From positions 1,216-65,215 of the forward strand of contig NW_001798977.1 of assembly GCF_000165425.1 (NCBI RefSeq): a stretch of 64,000 bases of DNA. Direction: 5' to 3'. Positions 1-12,743 of this stretch are shown piece by piece. Position 1 is the first letter of the stretch. Each line of letters starts with the position of its first letter. The DNA comes from Paramecium tetraurelia. Taxonomy: Eukaryota > Ciliophora > Oligohymenophorea > Peniculida > Parameciidae. The notes under the pieces are model-generated. The model did not search any database. It had not been told where the DNA came from and saw nothing but the letters and a program-made list of their open reading frames with translations. The position numbers and the translations under genes are program-made.

Positions 1-2130
1 ACCTCAGGGAAGAAACCGTAATAAGAATCAGCTATTTTAGATTCTATTCCAATTGAAAAGAATGAAATTGATTTTCAATCTTAATATGGTGTTGATTAAT
101 TTAATACTTTTGTGGAAACAAATTTCTTAAGCAATTACAAATTTATACTGAGACAACATTTAGATTCCATCAAAAATTGTCATTAAATAAGATTCAACTT
201 TTGGAATATTTTCAACTGTTGGAGCAATAAATAAATTTCCTTATTGCATTTATATAACTTATGTATCAAAATACATAAACAATCAACTTAAGAATTTGAA
301 TTAATTCTATAAAAATATTCTTAAGAGAATAATAAATAATAATTAAATTCTAATTACTTCAATTCAAAAATTAGCTGTTATTTTTATAGACTTTCTAGAA
401 TACTCATGGTAATAGGCAAATTGTAGACCAAAAATGTGAGATTGGAATTCTAATAATCAATATATATAACTTTATTATTAAATGGTTACAAAGCATCGTA
501 TATTTTAATAAAATTTGCTATTTTTATAAAGAAACAGGAATTTTTGTTTGCAGCATCATAAAAAGATATTGGATTTCGATTATTTTCATTTATTAAATAA
601 CTTTCTCAATGAATTATGCAAAATGCAAAGCGCGTGGATATTTAATTTCAATTCTAAAATCTCAACAAGAACCTCTACTATATCTAATTAAATATACTTG
701 GATTCTCAATTACTGCTTCCTACAGCATATTTTTTGGATAGATTCATCCGAAATTTATAGAAATGAATAAGAGTCATTAACAGTAAATTTTATGATGAAA
801 TTTGGAAAATCATCCTATCAATTTCCAAAAATGAGATTTCCATCTTCTCATTATTCAACAGGTGTTTCTAATGAGTCCCCACAAATTGCTACACATGCAC
901 GATCAATAAAATGAATACAGGTTTATATAATTGGCATCCTTGCTCATTTATAAATTACATCACATTCATATCTATCTAAATTAATATGCAGTTTATATTT
1001 ATTAATACAATAGAAACAATGATTATTTTGACAATCATAAAAATTACCTTTTAAAATCAAAATAGGTAACCGTCACACTCTTCATTAAAGGGACTATTAA
1101 TAGCTTATACAACAATTCTGTCTCCCCAAATATTTTACAATAAATGTTTTCAGGAATTGGGCAATCCAAAAATTTATCAAATGGTGGGTAAAAATAATTA
1201 TTTGGATTTTAGTCACAAGTTCCAATACCACTTAACTAACCTCCAACTAAACAAATCTCACATTGATTTGAAGATGAAGATTTTAGACAAATTTAACTAT
1301 ATTTTTGGCATTCTCCATAGTTACATTAAAAATAACTATCATAGCAAGCGCATGAATTATTCACTAATATTCTAAACAATGTTAGAATACATTCTCTATA
1401 TTTTAAAGAAGTATTGTATTGATTACAATTCTGAGGACAATCATTACATTTGTTAGATTCCAGATGTTGATTAGAGGCATAAATACAAACTTAGAGGTAT
1501 TTCTACTGAATTGCTTGATGGTAATTCAATGAAATGCAAAAATAAATGATCCATCTTTAGGTAAGTTAGGGTGGAAAAATCCAAAAAAAGAAATAGTAAT
1601 TGTAGGATGAGGATCTTCGATTTTAGCGACTCTTTAAAATTTTTTTTTCCCCAAATAAAAGGTCCTCCAAATATTCTGAATTTGGATTTCCAAATCGAAT
1701 AATATATTCCTGATCCTTTAAGAAAATTTAGTCCAACAGCACTTAGAAAGCTATACAATGGGTATGTTTCTAGATCTAATTCTAGACCAACGAATTCTTT
1801 AATAATATATTTAGAGTAATGATCTATACAATTTGTTTCATCGTCATCTTCCTAAAAAAAGAATAATAGTTCTATTATAATGTTTTTAATGATAAATTTG
1901 AAGGGATACCTAAAAAGAGACTCACTTTTCAGACAACCAAAATGATCTGTATTTACCCTATTTGATGCAAATATATTTTATCAAAAGTAAGATCCCTGAT
2001 TTATAATCGGAAAGAACCTACAAATACACATAAGAGGATCCACGAAAAAGGTTAAAGATTTCATATAAAGAAATAAAGCTTGAAATTTGGTACTAACTAT
2101 TAATAGCAATTACTAAACCCATATAGAAGT
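1..2130 (+). pseudogene. Degenerate coding remnant, possibly of a cysteine-rich E3-like protein
   Basis: With TAA and TAG read as Gln, the + strand shows a relay of protein-like stretches in different frames. One is open from position 1 to the TGA near 615 and contains the 156-bp duplicated segment. Another runs from about 875 to 1549 and contains CYTC, HPC and the motif LGNPKIYQ. A third runs from about 1895 to 2140. No single intron-sized removal joins them, so several frameshifts seem to have accumulated. The Cys/His spacing around 885-945, followed by the GNP motif, faintly recalls a UBR-type zinc box, but this is only a guess. The left end leaves the window, so the original gene may begin upstream. 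Confidence 0.4.
14..169 (+). repeat. Perfect 156-bp inverted repeat, left copy
   Basis: This segment is identical over 156 bp to the reverse complement of 3103-3258. Similarity falls off sharply on the left (..gaaa|ccg against ..tgaa|ccg) and decays with small indels on the right. In both copies the same reading frame is open, encoding the same peptide (begins PQQESAILD, ends RQHLDS). It is therefore a duplicated piece of coding sequence, not an AT-rich coincidence. Confidence 0.9.
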
Positions 2131-3058
2131 TGAAAATAAAAAATTTATGACTGAGTAATCGTTACATTTAAGACATCCTATTCAGTAAGCAGAAAACCCA
2201 CTGATGAATACATATTATCGATGAATCCATAATCTAAGATATACTATATAAACTGAAAGTTCTAATACTTTTAAATAGTTGTGTCGCAATTAAACTCTAA
2301 ATTTGACCAAAATGGAAAGCGCATATTAAGGAACAATCCAAAATCATTTTTTAATGATTGTATAAAGTATTAACAAAAAGAAAGGCTACTTATATGTTAG
2401 TACAAGTAGTCCTAACACTTTAAAATTCATAAATTACTTTTCTTAAAGTCTGATTAATGTTCAATATATAAACATTAAATTATATCATTATAATCGACCA
2501 TATAAATAAACTTAAATTATTATTATTTAATCCACTTAATAGAATAAAACACATAAATAATTCTTTAGTTTCACTCCATCTAATTTACAACAAGGAATAT
2601 AAATCTGTTTAATTCTCTAATCTTCAAATTTTTTCTGTAGAGCAAATTTTAGTAATTAAAAAACGTAGTCCAAATTCTGTGTGTGTTATTAATGAGGGCA
2701 TAAAATTATGATTATTGAATAATTTATTATTATATAAAATTGCACTAGAATTTATTAGATTAATTTTTAATTATATTGGTAAAATCCTCTCACCATACAA
2801 GAAGCATTGATGCTTACAGGAATTATTAAATCATCCAAAATAACTCTAGTTGTGATATCCCATGCAAATGCAAAAGACGTAGTGTAACAAGAATCGAAGT
2901 TTCCATAATTCAGGAAGCCATCACACACCAAGAATTAAATAAATGAAATAAATGATCTTATGTATAACTAAAATATTATTGTAATTGATTTCAGTTAATA
3001 ATTTTTTCTGAATATCTATGTAAAATAAGTAGTTTGGTTGTGGAAACAAATAAACTAA

Positions 3059-3550
3059 TCAATATGGTTGAATAGAAGTTCTAATTTAATAACTATTATT
3101 TTTGGAATCTAAATGTTGTCTCAGTATAAATTTGTAATTGCTTAAGAAATTTGTTTCCACAAAAGTATTAAATTAATCAACACCATATTAAGATTGAAAA
3201 TCAATTTCATTCTTTTCAATTGGAATAGAATCTAAAATAGCTGATTCTTATTACGGTTCATTAAGCTTTTCCTCAATTTTGTAATCGATATATTCAAAAG
3301 TACTTTGCTTTTCATCTTATTAATAGTGATTAGATTTTAAGTGAGATGAATTTTAATTATTTATTATACTCTAATAAACATCATCGTTATTGAACTCTTT
3401 CATGTCATTTTGGTTGTTCTCAATCTCTTATTAATTAAATTTCATTAATTATTCGCCAATAATATATTCAACCATATTGTAATTGTTGGGACATTATAAA
3501 CTATTAATGAGGAGCAATTTGCCAAAAAATTTTGAAATTTCTGAATTCAT
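3059..3550 (-). pseudogene. Short reading frame carrying the duplicated segment (gene fragment)
   Basis: An uninterrupted frame of about 163 residues starts with MNSEISKFF and ends at TGA 3059-3061. It is rich in Asn, Gln and Lys and has no domain that I recognise. Residues from about 98 to 150 are identical to the frame at the left edge of the window because of the 156-bp inverted duplication. Beyond the duplication the two frames diverge immediately, and this one ends 14 codons later (QIRTSIQPY). It looks like a truncated copy or a remnant created by rearrangement. It could also be a small expressed gene. Confidence 0.35.
3103..3258 (-). repeat. Perfect 156-bp inverted repeat, right copy
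   Basis: This is the reverse complement of 14-169 with no mismatch in my base-by-base comparison. It lies inside the minus-strand reading frame 3059-3550. About 2.9 kb of degenerate sequence separates the two arms. Confidence 0.9.
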
Positions 3551-3809
3551 ATATTTCTTAAAATAAATAATTCTTGGGTTCTTATTTATTGATGACTTAA
3601 ATCAAAGAATTTCATCTTGTAGTGAATAAGTATTTTGTGAAATTTTTTCATAGTCAAAAATTAGTTAAACTAACAAAACTTGACATAAATAGATGCGATC
3701 ATATAAATAAATTTTTTCACATTTCTAAAATAACTTTCTTTTGTAATAAATAATCTTTTATTATGCTAGAAATCTGATAATTTGGATTATTATAAATTTG
3801 CAATATATA

Positions 3810-4518
3810 TCAATTCCAATTCTATAAACATTTAATCCATTCATCACTAAAACCTACTTGTTTCCTTTTTTATATGTTAATTTTCCAATTTCTGGAAATC
3901 TTATAATCATTCATTAATTTAAGAAAATTTTCTTAAGGACTTTAGTCACTGCATAATAACTCAAACCATTTAAGTCCAATTTTAACATGATTACTCTCTT
4001 CTTAGACTATTTTTTTTATTACTTTTTCATAATTCTTATCACCTTCTAATTTTTAGATTAAATTCAATCCTGTATCCATTCCTCTCCCTTCATTAACAAT
4101 GCTCAAAACTGCTAATCTTCCTAAAAGGGAATTCGTGGTTAAAATCATTCTTTTTTATAAATTATTATGAACTGGTTGGGATCCATATTTGCATAATTAA
4201 TTTACTAATTCAAAATGGCAAAATTCTTCATATGCAATCTATCCTAAGTCTTCCTTAAATTCTATTTGGAATTAAAGTGGGACTTAATTTATAAACCTAA
4301 TAAGAGTATCTATATATGATTTCATTGCATTATATTCTATATGCGCTATAGAATGGATTACTTAATCTTTTATAGGTATATGCTTTGTTGATTATTCCAA
4401 ATCATACGTTGTCACAATCTGTTTAATTATTATTCATTACCTTTATATTTTCATCATACGAATATATAGGAATTTAATCATTATTTGAATCAATTGGTAA
4501 ACTCATAAATTATTTCAT
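3810..4518 (-). CDS. DUF455-family ferritin-like protein
   Basis: After removal of one 22-nt GT...CAG intron (4419-4440), the frame encodes a protein of about 225 residues. It carries the four ferritin-like di-metal motifs of the DUF455 family in order: AHIEYNA, YEEFCHFEL, NEGRGMDTG and EESNHVKIGLKWF. The spacing of these Glu and His residues fits a four-helix bundle binding two metal ions. The family is related to tRNA-modifying MiaE-like oxygenases, but its eukaryotic members are uncharacterised. Two in-frame ATGs (4518 and 4506) are possible starts; the upstream one is used. The next gene on this strand lies about 0.6 kb upstream. Confidence 0.8.
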
Positions 4519-5102
4519 GTCTTTTAAAGTTATTTACGATTTTCTTAATAAAACCTTCCCAAAATTTATCATAATATAATATATTAAAATTATTCCACTT
4601 AATTCTAATTTTTTATGTTTAGGGTACAGTTTTATTTTTCATTTGAGTTTTTAAAAAATGAAATTATTTAATATATTCTCAATTGAGATGGGATATAGAA
4701 CAGATTCTGTATTGCAAATTTATAATTCCAAATCTTAATTTCAGAAGCAAAGATTTATTTCACAAACAAAAGACCTCTATAGCATAAAAATAGAATATGT
4801 ATTTTGGACTTTTTTTGTATACTTATATTATTAACTTAATCTTACTTAATCAATAATAGGAAGAACTGACATTAAAACAGCTGGCTATAAAACAGGGAAT
4901 ATAGAAAAAAATATCGTATTCGTAAAATGAAGCATCTTAAATTTCATTTCAATTAACCTTAACACATTAAATTTTTTATTATGCATCAGGATGAGCTTAT
5001 TGAAAACAGAAAAGACTAAAAACCTATTGTTTGGTATTTATTCAATATAACATATACAATTAGATAATTAATTAATTACATTATCATATCAAATATATAT
5101 TC
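4519..5102. other. Intergenic, with one short open frame on the + strand
   Basis: This is AT-rich spacer between two minus-strand genes. On the + strand an ATG at 4658 opens a 90-codon frame ending at TGA 4928-4930 (starts MKLFNIFSIEMGYR), with a hydrophobic middle (YVFWTFFVYLYY). I see no homology and no second exon, so I do not call it a gene. Confidence 0.3.
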
Positions 5103-6167
5103 TCATATTTGATTTATATCAAGAATTTCTTAGTATCTTCTTACCTGAATTTACCCTTTTTTCCAATCCCATGTTATCAAATACTCTCCATTCTCACTAA
5201 TTGTTCCAAATAAAGCTCCACATTCATCTTTATCCTTACAATCAAAATAAATAAATTATTATAATTTACATTAGTATGTATCTTCTTAAATAGAATTATT
5301 GAAAACATTAAATTTTAATAAATTTATTGTGCATCCATTTTTAAGGAAGAGTATTTATTTGGATTAGACAAAAAGAGCAGGAAATTCAGCGTCGCAAAAT
5401 TGTCCTCCACCTTGAATTTTATATTCTTCCCTTTTTCTGAATTTTTTTGTGTCTTTGGTTAATGTGTATATGTGGAGAGTCTTTCCACCTTTCCATTGTT
5501 CTCCATTACTATGAGGTAAGAATGCAAACATATTATTATTTATGTAACAAATCCGAAGTCCCCATTTTTTTACATGAATCGTTTGGATGACCTTCCAATA
5601 TTTCATATTTGAATTATCTCTATTCATTACCAATATCTGCTTGTCTGAACTACAAGAAATAAGTGTGGTTCCTTCCTGATTCATTGATAATCCATAAACC
5701 GAATCATTATGTTCTCTAATTGTTTATTAACAAGACCAAGATGAATAAGAGTTTTAATAATACCAAAATTTAATATTATGATCATCTGATCCACTGATAA
5801 TTAAACTTTAAAAATGCGAACTATAATTTAGACATCTAACAGAATCTTTGTGATCATTTAGTTTAGTGAGATATTTAGGGTTGGATAGATTAATTTCCGA
5901 CCAAATTACGATGGAATTGTCAAGCGAACTAGAAACTAATTATTATCTATCCTTCATAAAATTCAGGGTGTAAACCAAAGATTTATGTTTTCTCATTGTT
6001 TGCAATAGCTTGAGCCCACTTTTTGACATTAAAAATATCTTGAATCTCATTTAATCAGATGCTAAGAGATAAGTATTGTTGTGGTTAATGGCTATGGCAT
6101 AACAATAGTCATGAAGTTATTAACTATATTCAGGAATTAATTCGTAACTGAAACTACATTTCTACAT
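5103..6167 (-). CDS. WD40-repeat protein
   Basis: A continuous intronless frame of 354 residues starts MQKCSFSYE. It contains successive WD40 blades with typical Ser/Thr-x-Asp and Trp endings: SSSLDNSIVIW, SGSDDHNIKFW and SCSSDKQILVM, and finally LITWDWKKGQ. The spacing suggests six or seven blades forming one propeller, so the likely role is a protein-interaction scaffold. Paramecium has many such paralogues, and nothing here specifies the partner. Stop is TGA 5103-5105. The start is the first ATG in frame after an AT-rich leader. Confidence 0.75.
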
Positions 6168-6830
6168 TCTTATTTATTTTAACAAATTTTTTTTGTATAA
6201 TTTATAAAGTTTAAATTAGGGGAGTGTTTGTTTACTTTGCAATAAAATTGGTGCTGATGCATGATTTTCTAAAATTATCTTTAGCAATTAAAAACTATTT
6301 ATTGATATTAAATCGTTAATTCTTGATAAATTTTGATGTATCTGGAAAAGCTAATAAAAAAACTCAAGATTTTAGTGATTTTTTGATTAAAATATATTTA
6401 AAAGAAAATTGTTAAAGATCTAATTCATTTAATTTATGGAATGAGAATTTAATACATTTAGGAATGGTTTAGTAATGATTTTAAAGTGGCAACATGAACT
6501 TAAAACAAAAGATGTTAATAGTCTTGTGTGAGATAAAAAGGCTGAAATAAGGGAGTCCTATTAATAATTAAATTAATGACGTGAAACTTAATAATCTAGA
6601 TATGTTATCACCTTTCAAATTCACAAAATACACCAAAACAAGTCAATTTGTTTATTTCTTAATTTGTAATTTACAAATTATATTCAATATAGACATGATT
6701 GAAACAATAGGCCATATCTAACAAGTTTAAGTCTTAGCTTAATAAGAGGGACATGTTGTTTATTTTAATAATTAAATAACACTTAAGATTATTAATTTAT
6801 TTTATAAAACAGAAAATTATTGTAGAAGAA
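6168..6830. other. Intergenic region between divergent genes
   Basis: AT-rich sequence between the minus-strand WD40 gene and the plus-strand gene at 6831. No frame with protein-like composition was seen. It presumably holds both promoters. Confidence 0.5.
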
Positions 6831-7754
6831 ATGTAATCATAACAAGCATGGCATGGTTTAAAATCTTGTAAATTCAACTATTCTGAAGTAAAATATCAAC
6901 ATATAATTAGAAAATACATATAAAACCTTAAGATTGTATCACTGATTTTGCAGGAGGAGAAATTTAGCAGCCATTAGGAAGAGTACATTTTGATCCAAAA
7001 TATGGAGATCTTTACACATGGGTACCTCATCTCAAAACCAAAATACCAAGACCTGGAGATGGTAAATCATAAGAATTTCCTCCTGGTAAATGATAACAGT
7101 TATCGAATTAGGAAAATAATTTATTGAACATCATCCATAAGAAAAGAAACCTAGAGCATAGAGACTTCATTTGAAAGAAGGATAGTCTGGACATATTGAA
7201 GATGTCCCATATGGGATAAAAACATTTCCTCCTATTCATTGTGAAAAGAGACATGAGATTGAAGAAATGATGGGAAAAAAGTAAAGATTGGAATATCTCT
7301 ACTAAATGAGAAATGGGTAAATAAATATTAAATACTTAGGTTGCCAGTAGCAGCCTTAGGAGATAAAATTTACAAGAACCCAGAATATGCAGCAGATTTT
7401 TTCAAGGAGGGAGGCTTAATTACAGGATCTAGTAATATTTAAAGAAAAGTAAACATTAACTAATTGCATGAAAAAGAGATGGAAAAAAAGATATAATTAA
7501 TACAGTCTAAGATTAAGAAAGGAACACTTTGGAGTGATAAAGTAAGGATGGATCAGGATGCAGAAAAAAAATAGGATATTGAAGTAAATATAAAACCATA
7601 ATTCAAGGACTTAGATACATGGATAGAGACTACATTAAAACCTTCTAATCCTAATTATTAAGATCCTGATAAATTTTTTGAGAATTTAGAAAAACAATAA
7701 GCTTAAGATCCTAAAAAAGCTCAAGCAAATTAAAAAAAAACAGGAAAGAAATGA
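6831..7754 (+). CDS. Uncharacterised Lys/Glu-rich protein
   Basis: Three introns of 23-26 nt (the first ends ..ataattag near 6912; others start near 7086 and 7319) must be removed to give one frame of about 285 residues. The N-terminal half contains an ordered-looking stretch (VHFDPKYGDLYTWVPHLK, then FPPIHCEKRHEIEEMMG, then LPVAALGDKIYKNPEYAADFF). The C-terminal third is charged, with repeated Lys/Gln and no obvious fold. There is no signal peptide or membrane segment. I do not recognise the family. The conserved-looking Pro/Gly-rich blocks resemble structural ciliary proteins, but that is only an impression. Confidence 0.65.
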
Positions 7755-7932
7755 TTAGGAAATTAGAATATCATACTAAATTTATGTCGTTTAATTTATT
7801 ATAACTCTATCTCTATTTTATACTTTATGTCATTTTTAATTATACATGATAGACAATTCTTCTTTATAAAATCAAAATGTAATTCATAACATTATTTAAT
7901 TTTTTATAACAACATTTTTATAATATTTGTTA

Positions 7933-8364
7933 ATGAACAATGATTAATGTATTTGGAAATATAGACCATCTGCTTTATATAGAGAAAAACAATATAGTAT
8001 ATTTAGATAAGTTGGACATTAGTCTCTTAAATAACTATTACCACATGAAATATAAAATAAGAAAAAAAGGCATAATTTCAGTTTATAAAATTCTTTTGAA
8101 AAACTGCCAGAATTAGAGAAGACTAGATAAAAATTTAAATATGAGCTTCCTAAATTGGAGTATCCACAACCTTTAAAATTAATGACAGTTGAGGAATATA
8201 GAGTAATTTTAGAAAGAAGAATCAAGGAAGAGGAATAAAAAAAAAAATATAAATGGGAATTACCTAAAATAGAGGTTTATGTTAAACCCAGCAAGTATTC
8301 TATTAAATCAATAGTTGATAATGAGAAACTGAGAATAAAAATGGAATAATTCTTAATTGATTGA
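7933..8364 (+). CDS. Small basic uncharacterised protein
   Basis: A 143-codon intronless frame from ATG 7933 to TGA 8362-8364 starts MNNDQCIWKYRPSALYREKQ. It is highly charged and contains two similar segments, YELPKLEYPQPLKL and WELPKIEVYVKPSK, each preceded by a Lys-rich helix, suggesting an internal repeat of an (Y/W)ELPK motif. No signal peptide or transmembrane segment is visible. It lies 178 bp downstream of, and co-oriented with, the gene at 6831. Function is unknown; a cytoskeletal or organellar structural protein is possible. Confidence 0.65.
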
Positions 8365-8434
8365 ACAAAAAATTAATATTAATGATTAAATACTGAAATG
8401 TTAATATAGATTATATATCTCTTATTTAATATCC

Positions 8435-11208
8435 TCATTTAGTTTGCAGCTTTTTAAAAGTTTATCTGGTTTTTACTTATCTAGAAAAATAGCTCAGGCA
8501 TATCATGCAACTCCATTTACCTTTAGGGATTTCCTTTAGTTTTAAACATCTAGGATGAAAGACTCTAGGACAAGTATCACATAAAAGAACTTTGCCTCCT
8601 TGTCCACAAACCTTGCATTATTCTTCCCAGATATTTTCTCCATCTTAAATTTAAACTTTTTTTACTTAATCTCTATAGATTTCTTCGATAATTAAAGATG
8701 GCTGTAATTATTGTGATTAGATAGTATTTTTTTTCTTTTCCTATCTTTGACATTCTTCTTGTTTTCTTTGAATGTACATTTTAATAACTTCTTTTAAGAC
8801 GACAAGACAAGTTTTAAGTTATAACAAATCGCAAAATTTATCCCTAACTTAATCTAATAAGCATTATCTAAGATTTTCGAAGTAAGATCCAAATAATTTC
8901 ATTGGCATTCTTCTTATTTTTAATTTGCTGGCATCAAGAGCTTCTAATTATTTGAAGTTTTCATTCTCAACATCTTCGTCCTCCACTATTTTCTTTTTTC
9001 TAGTAAGTAAGAATGCTGAGTCTTCATCAAAATCGATGTAAAGATTATCATCTAAAGTATCTCCCTCTTATAATTTATCTAATCTTTCCTAGGTTTAAGT
9101 GTTCTCAATAAAAAATTCCACTGCCTTCTTTAAGCAATCAATTGAATCTTTATTTTCATCGTAACTTTTTCTAAATACACTACGAACACTAGCACTACAC
9201 CATCTGCAATTTTTTTCATTTAAATAATTAGTCAAGTTAAAATCTATCTCATTCAACATTTTACAAAGTTAGATTACTTGAATTTCTGTTTATTACTTTT
9301 CTTATGGTTTTCCATTTTATTTGTGCTTTAATTCTCTTTCCTCAACCTCTTTATCATTACCATATTATGTTAATTTTGAAGGATTTGGTTCAGACAGAAT
9401 CAATTTTTATTTCTTTATTTCTTCTAGATTTAATTTTAATTAACATTCTTTGATACCCTTTAAATTCAGACTTTTTAAGAGAATCTCAACATCATCAAAA
9501 TTGTAAAAACTAATTTAATCAATATATTACCCCCATTTCATATTTGAATCAATCCAAGAATTTCTCTATTAGACAAAGACTTTATCCCGTTCATTAAGAA
9601 AGAAATAATATAATGAGTTTTTTAAATCAAACCCTAAAAACATAGAGGGATTAATTAATAAATTTGGAATTTAGACTAAATGTAACTCCTATAATATACT
9701 TATATAATTACTTCCTCAAGTTAAATATATCTTTCTTAGACTGATATTAGCTACTTTGTAATCTTAGATTTTGCCTATTCTTTTTCAATCATCTTTAAAT
9801 TTATGTTTTCTATTTATGATTGAGTATTCACAAAATCAGTCTTACTCAAATCTCCTTAAGATAATGTTTACTATTTAAAAATAATATTATAATTTTAGTA
9901 CTTTTAGGGCTGAGATCTCCTTTACTAATTAATCTAAGTTAAGTTGCATCTCAACACTTTAAGCTCTTAAATCCTTCACTTAAGCTGCTAATTATTCTTT
10001 TATCTTATTATTTGAAATTAGATTTTCAATTCTGTATGAAATTAAATTTGGTGTTTTTTTTAAATCAGGCAATCCTTCAATTAAAATAAGAATCAAATTA
10101 AGAAAGTAATCTTTATCATTTTGATCCAGCAATTTTAGATCATCATCATTCAAACATAATATACCTTGTTGATATAAATAATGGGCAATATACTGCAAAG
10201 ACTCTTTATAAATTTCGTAATATTATCCTCTATTATTATACCACAGAAACCCCATTAAATACCAAAAGGCATTCTAATTAATAACTATTGTGTTACCTCT
10301 TATGCTTTTTATATTTATTCAAAATCCACATCCTCAATTAACTATTTCGTATAGAACCAGCTAAAGAATTCAACTAATTTAAGTGGTTCAGTATGTAACA
10401 TTTAATAAATTTGTTTTCTTGATTTCTATGAATAAAATTAATGTTGATCTTTAAAATGAATAAAAGTTCCAATTTGAGATTACTATGCTATAAGTTAATA
10501 AAATACATTATCTGAATTGCCTTCTTCAATATTTAAAATATCGCTAACAATTTTATCGTAATTATTATATGAGTCCCATATAATCAAAACTTGATAGAAG
10601 TATTAATTAGGAATGTCTAAATCTTCTTTAATGATAGGTTTCTTTTTCACTTCTACATGAAAGAGATCTGAATATGCAACCAAATATTCATCAAGAATTG
10701 GAAATAAAATTTATCCTTGATTTTTATAAGTTGGAAATCGAAGCAAAAATTCTGTTAGAGATCCATTATTTTCATTATCGCTTTATTCAGTAGTGCTTTG
10801 AACTTATATTTCTACTTTTCTTTTCTTTTTTTTTTTATCCTTGTTTTTCAAAGTTAAAATCTCTATTCTATTAACACATTTTTTGCATATCCACTTTTAG
10901 GTTTCCTCATTATATGATCCATATTATTGTTGATTAGCACACTCTTGATGATATCGAAAATGACATCTATTGCATATATTATAAACTGATTCCATAGTTG
11001 TTTTTGAGCATAATCTGCATATAGTTTTATCTCCAAATTATTATTTTCCATCGAAATTCGATCTAACTCCTTTTTGGGATTTCTCAGCCTTTAATTATTG
11101 TTTGTTCTTTTTTTTATCATCAATTTCTTTTCGATTCTTATGGTCGCCTTATTCTTCGGCAATTTCATCCACAATAATTTAGATAATGGGTTCTTCAAAA
11201 GTTGTCAT
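8435..11208 (-). CDS. PHD-finger protein with DDT/WHIM-like regions (ISWI-partner type)
   Basis: Splicing of three introns (about 23, 31 and 23 nt) gives a protein of about 890 residues. An N-terminal Cys/His cluster (CRLC...[12 protein letters not shown]...WICKKC) forms a PHD-like finger. It is followed by a segment ([20 protein letters not shown]) compatible with a DDT domain and a WHIM2/WSD-like motif ([22 protein letters not shown]). The C-terminus holds a canonical PHD finger ([24 protein letters not shown]...WSCMIC). This order resembles BAZ/ACF1-type partners of ISWI remodellers. ISWI complexes act in developmental DNA elimination in Paramecium, so a role there is conceivable but inferred. 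The PHD assignment is strong; DDT and WHIM are moderate. Confidence 0.75.
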
Positions 11209-11813
11209 CAATTGATGGATTAAAACAAATAATAAAAGAGATAATAATGCAATTGTTTGTATTCATTTTAATTGAAGTCTAAGAATTTTAAAAATTTGGA
11301 CATTAATATTTGGCTCGACATAAAAGTATTAATGTTCTTCGCATTTAGTGTTAATAATATATCCAATCACTTTAGCCATAATTTTGTAGCGTCATGATGT
11401 GAATTGAGCAAATTAACGAGTCATATAATAAAAATTAAAAAGTTGAATTGCATACTGATTCAATTTGATTCGATGATAATACTGATTAGAATCTAAAATA
11501 TATATAGAATAAACTAATTTCTGTAACCTAATAGGTAATTTTTACACTATAATGAAAATGGTTACTCATTCATTAAAGAATTTCAGCAATTAGAAATTGG
11601 TTGATTTTTAACTTTTGTTTTTTTGGCTTTAAAAAGATAGGCTAGACGAGATGATTAATTTTTGCTAGTTTAATAACGAACATTTATTAATTATTAATGC
11701 TCTGATATTTTATGAAATGAATTAGATGAACGAACATTTTAAATTGAAATTTTCCATGTATTGTAAAGTTCTTTTAATGTAATACTTCTCAATTGTTTTA
11801 ATTAAATTATATT

Positions 11814-12337
11814 ATGTCGAAAATAAACACTCCTGTTAACAAATCCATTTCAAAATTTAGAAACCATAAGAGAATAGAAACCCATAGAAAATAATCTTTG
11901 ATCAATTTGGTAATTTCTGAGAATGTATCAACTCGACAAGTATAGTTTATGATATATTGAAGGCTGCTTAAAAACTTTAGATAAAGTATTCCACGGCAAA
12001 GTACATTATGAAGAATTTTAAAAATAAAGGAAATTGTTTGGACGAACATTAACATCCGCAGAGCAAACAAAAATCCATTATTTAAAATGTTAATATAGTA
12101 ATAGATGTATCTGATGGCAGTATTCTGTTGGCTAAAAATAATCAAAAAATAAGTTATTGTGACTTTTCTTCTTTACAAGAAGAGTATAAAAACCAGAACT
12201 TACTATAAACTTCTGAGTTGATTTATGAGAAACTGGGGAAAATTTCTTGGCACAAATTTCATTATAAAGAATGTAGAGATGAAGAAATGCTCAAAAAATT
12301 TTTACTTAGATAACATATTCTGATGAAGTAGGAATGA
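11814..12337 (+). CDS. Small HTH protein, tandem copy 1
   Basis: The frame starts MSKINTPVNKSISKF. A 23-nt intron (11940-11962, acceptor AAG) joins ..STRQ to AAQKLQIKYSTAKYI. The protein is about 165 residues. The joined segment has the pattern of a helix-turn-helix of the transposase/homeodomain-like type (A-x-K-L-x-I-x-Y-S-T-A-K). The second half (VIDVSDGSILL, then charged helices) aligns with the neighbouring gene at 12744. Both copies have the intron at the same codon and the same unusual AAG acceptor, so they arose by tandem duplication. It is a putative DNA-binding protein; no catalytic transposase domain is present. Confidence 0.65.
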
Positions 12338-12743
12338 AAAAATTATATATATCATATATGTTTTATTAATTAAATACTTTCGTAATTAAATCTCAAGGCT
12401 AATTATTTAAGATCATCATCCCACAACTATCAGAAATTACCCATATGATCTATTTCTATAGTTTTCTGAAATTATCCAAGTAATTCCGAGCTTTGGAATG
12501 AATATTCTAAGAAGATATTATCTCCAAAAAATATCATTTAAATTAAAAAATTTCATTTCTTTAATAATATTTTCTGCCTATATTTTACTATAATAAAGAG
12601 TCATTCTAATATGTCTATCATGTAAATCTAATTTCATTTTGATAACTTCGACATTCTAAAGTCTTAATTTACAAGGAATTTAATTATTAAAATATTTATA
12701 AAGAGCAATGTTTGAATAAAAATTTAAAGATTTAAGAATCAAA
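12338..12743. other. Spacer between the tandem HTH genes
   Basis: About 400 bp of AT-rich sequence with no protein-like frame. It presumably holds the 3' region of copy 1 and the promoter of copy 2. Confidence 0.5.

Noticed and set aside
1..3260. A transposon with 156-bp terminal inverted repeats
   Set aside because: The repeats are coding sequence continuous with flanking frames, there is no target-site duplication at the ends, and no transposase motif could be read in the 2.9 kb between them.
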